A stretch of DNA of 64,000 bases from Woeseiaceae bacterium. Its GTDB lineage: Bacteria > Pseudomonadota > Gammaproteobacteria > Steroidobacterales > Woeseiaceae. This document shows positions 61,808 through 64,000 of the stretch, in pieces. The stretch covers positions 159,151 to 223,150 of the forward strand of contig JAJFKT010000002.1 of NCBI GenBank assembly GCA_021773075.1, written 5' to 3'. A program made the position numbers and the translations under genes. Position 1 is the first letter of the stretch; the number at the start of each line of letters is the position of its first letter. The notes under the pieces were generated by a model. That model made no database searches and was not told the DNA's origin. It worked only from the letters and a program-made list of their open reading frames with translations.

Positions 61808-62968
61808 ATGATAGTTGCAAGAATGTTCGCGGCAGTAGCCATCGGCGTTTTTTTGGCGACCCCGCTGTTCGCGGCTGAAGATGATCCGAAGGCATTCGGT
61901 CAGTTCCAGGAGCTCCTGCTCGGAATTGAGAAGCGGTCTTTCGAGATGATTCAGGATGCAATTAATCAAACAGACCTGACCAACCGAATTCTCAGTCATC
62001 AACGAGTTGCTGGCGATGTCGAGGAACTGTTTCGCAATGATTTCTGGAGCATTGTCCAGGGTGAATTCGACAGCGGGTTTCTTGCACACGGTCCGCGGGC
62101 CAAAACCGAACTGGTTCAGTTTGCATTTGAGAACGGGCAGGGGCGGGCGTGGGTGCGCTTTAGCCCGCCGGCATATGACTTCGCGTACCAGGTATTTGAC
62201 CTGCGACACGATAGTCGCGGTCGTTTGAAGATCGTGGATTGGTTTGATTCGAGTCGAGGCATGATGTTCTCGGAATTTCTGGGTGAGGAACTGCTTACTG
62301 CAAAGCCGATCAAGGAAACGACACGCAATTTGATCTCAATCAATAGCCCTACTGATCTACAGTTGTTTCAGGTGACGGAATTATTGAAAGCGATCCGCGA
62401 TCGTGAGGCGGCGCGCTTTTTCGAGATCTATGAGCAGTTGGATGAGCAGCTGCTTGCGGAGCCATGGCTATCCCGGCGCGCCGTTTTCATGGCTCACGAC
62501 TTGCGGGATGTCGAGCGTTTTGCGAAGGCCTATTTGATATTCGTCGGCGCGCACGGTGAAAACCCGAACATGGCCCTGATTACGTCGGACTTCGCGCTAA
62601 TGGTCCAGGACTACGAGAGCGCGTTTACTGCGCTGCAAAGATTTGAGCAGTTCTTTGCGGTGAAGGAAGGCGCACTGCCTGCGAAGCTGTCCGCACTTGC
62701 CCTGGCGACGGGTAAGCCCGAAGATGCAGAGAAATTTGCCGTCAAAGCGACAGTAAATGAGCCAGAACTAGAGCTCGGTTGGTGGTCACTGTTACGAGCG
62801 AGAGCTGCTGTTGGGGATTTCAACGGCTCTCTCGAGCCTCTGGAACACCTGGAAGACGATTTCAGTCACCGCCTCGATGAAGCAAAGCTCCGGCGGGACA
62901 AGTTTAGGGGGTTTGCCGAATTGGCAACGAGTCAGGAGTTCAAAGACTGGCGCGCAAGCAGAGACTGA
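61808..62968 (+). CDS. Secreted helical-repeat protein
   Basis: 386 residues from the ATG at 61808, eight bases after GAGAGG. The signal peptide ends about AAE24. The rest is helical, with TPR-like pairs from about residue 195 (LLKAIRDREAARFFEIYEQLDEQLLAEPWLSRRAVFMAHDLRDVERFAKAYLIF...). The N-terminal region (FRNDFWSIVQGEFDSGFLAHGP, FAYQVFDLRHDSRGRLKIVDWFDSSRG) is an uncharacterised alpha/beta domain. I know no named family. Function unknown; periplasmic scaffold is inference. Confidence 0.75.
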   Translation: MIVARMFAAVAIGVFLATPLFAAEDDPKAFGQFQELLLGIEKRSFEMIQDAINQTDLTNRILSHQRVAGDVEELFRNDFWSIVQGEFDSGFLAHGPRAKTELVQFAFENGQGRAWVRFSPPAYDFAYQVFDLRHDSRGRLKIVDWFDSSRGMMFSEFLGEELLTAKPIKETTRNLISINSPTDLQLFQVTELLKAIRDREAARFFEIYEQLDEQLLAEPWLSRRAVFMAHDLRDVERFAKAYLIFVGAHGENPNMALITSDFALMVQDYESAFTALQRFEQFFAVKEGALPAKLSALALATGKPEDAEKFAVKATVNEPELELGWWSLLRARAAVGDFNGSLEPLEHLEDDFSHRLDEAKLRRDKFRGFAELATSQEFKDWRASRD

Positions 62969-62977
62969 TTTCTCGCA

Positions 62978-63478
62978 ATGAAAATCGTCGATTATTCTGC
63001 TGACTACGGGGATGCCTTTGGGCGCCTGAACCGCGAGTGGCTGGAAAAGTACTTTCGCGTCGAAGCGATTGACGAGGTCGTCCTTTCCGATCCCCAGGCG
63101 AATATTATCGACCACGGCGGTGTCATTCTCTATGCGGTGATAGAAGAGCAAATCGTTGCCACGGTTGCGCTAAAGCATCAGGGCGACGGGGTCTACGAGT
63201 TGACAAAAATGGCCGTTACCGCGGAGCATCAGGGGCGAGGCCTGGGGCGTCATTTATTGAGCGCGGTGCTCGCTCGATACTCCGATCTGGACGGGAAGCA
63301 CCTATATCTAGAATCTCATAGCAGCCTGAGGCCAGCGCTGGCCCTCTATGAATCCGCGGGATTCGAACACGAAGCACCGCCCGGCGCATCAGACTATGAG
63401 CGTGCCGACGTTTACATGGTGTATCGGGATTGCGCCCGGAAAGCGGTGAAACGGCATAGATACCGGGAAAAACCGTAG
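62978..63478 (+). CDS. GNAT family N-acetyltransferase
   Basis: 166 residues of one GNAT fold. Motif A is LTKMAVTAEHQGRGLGRHLLSAVL with the acetyl-CoA loop QGRGLG; RLNREWLEKYFRVEAIDEVVLSDP is the N-terminal part, and LYLESHSSLRPALALYESAGFEH is motif B. The acceptor is unknown. It begins nine bases after the secreted protein gene, so the two are probably cotranscribed. No good terminator follows. Confidence 0.87.
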   Translation: MKIVDYSADYGDAFGRLNREWLEKYFRVEAIDEVVLSDPQANIIDHGGVILYAVIEEQIVATVALKHQGDGVYELTKMAVTAEHQGRGLGRHLLSAVLARYSDLDGKHLYLESHSSLRPALALYESAGFEHEAPPGASDYERADVYMVYRDCARKAVKRHRYREKP

Positions 63479-63504
63479 CTTTTGATCCTGTCATAGCCGC
63501 GCTG

Positions 63505-63526
63505 AATGCCCCGCCGAGCGGGCATT
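63505..63526 (+). terminator. Hairpin after the GNAT gene, possible terminator
   Basis: AATGCCCCGC-CGA-GCGGGCATT is a stem with one bulged C, 26 bases after the stop, but no T run follows. It may still protect or separate the rrn operon. Confidence 0.4.
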
Positions 63527-63558
63527 TGAGCGAATTAAAAAAAAACTTCAAAAAGGTG

Positions 63559-63586
63559 TTGACGGAAATCGAATCGCCCGTATAAT
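63559..63586 (+). promoter_or_regulatory. rrn promoter P1
   Basis: TTGACG and TATAAT with a 16-base spacer. An A-rich tract upstream is like an UP element, and the discriminator after the -10 is GC-rich (GCGCGCTCGC), as in stringently controlled rRNA promoters. Confidence 0.85.
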
Positions 63587-63653
63587 GCGCGCTCGCTGAG
63601 GGACACGGTGGACTTCAGTTGACTCCCAACAAATACATGCAGGCGCACGAGGA

Positions 63654-63683
63654 TTGTTGCTTAGACCTCCTTCGCCTGTATAA
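63654..63683 (+). promoter_or_regulatory. rrn promoter P2
   Basis: TTGTTG and TATAAT with an 18-base spacer, about 100 bases after P1, in the usual tandem arrangement of rRNA operons. Confidence 0.65.
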
Positions 63684-63694
63684 TGGTGGGTCCG

Positions 63695-63726
63695 CTCGAC
63701 AAAAACGTCGGGCACGTTCTTTAACA
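63695..63726 (+). promoter_or_regulatory. rrn leader boxB and boxA
   Basis: The small stem CGAC-AAAAAC-GTCG (boxB-like) is followed by GTTCTTTAACAA, close to the boxA of E. coli rrn leaders where Nus factors load to prevent early termination. Confidence 0.7.
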
Positions 63727-63865
63727 ACTTAATCAGATAATTTGTGTGGGTGCTTGCGTTGGATTTTGCGAAGGCAAAAAAAGACGTAAGAACCTAGAAA
63801 ACAGTCAGTTTTAAGTAATTGATGAGTTCTGGTGATTACGCACTTTAGTAAAAGCTCAAAGCTTT

Positions 63866-64000
63866 AAACTGAAGAGTTTGATCCTGGCTCAGATTGAACG
63901 CTGGCGGCATGCCTAACACATGCAAGTCGAACGGAAACGATGGAAGCTTGCTTCCAGGCGTCGAGTGGCGGACGGGTGAGTAATACTTAGGAATCTGCCC
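63866..64000 (+). rRNA. rrs: 16S ribosomal RNA (5' part, runs off the window)
   Basis: Starts near AAACTGAAGAGTTTGATCCTGGCTCAG, the universal bacterial 16S 5' end, then AACGCTGGCGGCATGCCTAACACATGCAAGTCGAACGG and GAGTGGCGGACGGGTGAGTAA. The V1 hairpin is GGAAGC-TTGC-TTCC. All are gammaproteobacterial in style. Only the first ~135 bases are present. Confidence 0.97.

Noticed and set aside
63479..63865. Small gene or tRNA in the rrn leader
   Set aside because: The bases are explained by two promoters, boxB/boxA and the 16S leader; no tRNA cloverleaf is seen.

Overview
The window is a stretch of gammaproteobacterial chromosome with moderate GC and dense coding on both strands. It ends inside a ribosomal RNA operon: an rrn promoter region, a boxB/boxA leader and the first ~135 bases of 16S rRNA lie at the right edge. 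Gene order strongly recalls two Pseudomonas aeruginosa neighbourhoods that I know from memory: yggT-proC-yggS-pilT-pilU ... pyrB-ruvX-yqgE-tonB3-gshB-pilGHIJ-chpA-chpC-rsmE, and the DUF6776/bactofilin-erpA-anmK-M23 peptidase-tyrS-16S block. The many exported S9 peptidases, an exported amidase and a methyltransferase lipoprotein point away from Pseudomonas itself, towards an aquatic or sediment gammaproteobacterium (Woeseia-like or Chromatiales/Xanthomonadales-like). That placement is inference and needs a full 16S.

Layout. 1-4.3 kb: an incomplete gene, small hypothetical genes, then htpG-msrB-FKBP lipoprotein, three overlapping stress or protein-quality genes. 4.3-9.4 kb: an OmpA-like protein, a membrane coiled-coil/HhH protein, an alpha/beta hydrolase, a HU-like protein, and the DUF4426-yggT-proC end of a minus-strand operon. 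9.4-13.5 kb: yggS facing three tandem PilT/PilU-type ATPases. 13.5-20.5 kb (minus): S9 peptidase, then a PyrK-like flavoprotein, pyrB, ruvX, yqgE, TonB-like protein and gshB. 20.7-29.9 kb (plus): the pilus chemosensory operon pilG-pilH-pilI-pilJ-chpA-chpC, without the adaptation enzymes PilK and ChpB. 29.9-38.7 kb: rsmE, ampDE, an acetyltransferase, a secreted protein with a small membrane partner, cobalamin adenosyltransferase, an inositol-monophosphatase-type phosphatase, and an operon of exported methyltransferase, amidase and metallopeptidase. 39.2-43.5 kb (minus): glutathione-dependent formaldehyde dehydrogenase, gamma-glutamyltransferase and a beta-propeller/degenerate amidohydrolase. 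43.6-51 kb (plus): small secreted protein, tyrA, GGDEF protein plus binding lipoprotein, rppH, DUF6776 protein, bactofilin, erpA, ppx. 51-58 kb: S9 peptidase, a VIT/VWA protein with a GlyGly-CTERM-like tail, a divergent TetR regulator with three operators between them, and ppk1. 58-64 kb: anmK, M23 peptidase, tyrS, a secreted helical protein, a GNAT, and the rrn operon.

How it fits together. The twitching-motility core (retraction ATPases, TonB3-like protein, Pil-Chp signalling) dominates the middle. Cell-wall turnover and recycling recurs (AmpD, AmpE, AnmK, M23 peptidase). Polyphosphate making and breaking (ppk1, ppx) flank an apparent accessory insert holding the S9 peptidase, VIT/VWA and TetR genes. 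The observations most worth a second look are the GGGGTC-A-GACCCC palindromes inside the chpA reading frame, the three-operator TetR switch facing the GlyGly-CTERM VIT/VWA gene, the third PilT-family ATPase, the exported methyltransferase/amidase/metallopeptidase operon, and the amidohydrolase that has lost its metal-binding HxH.
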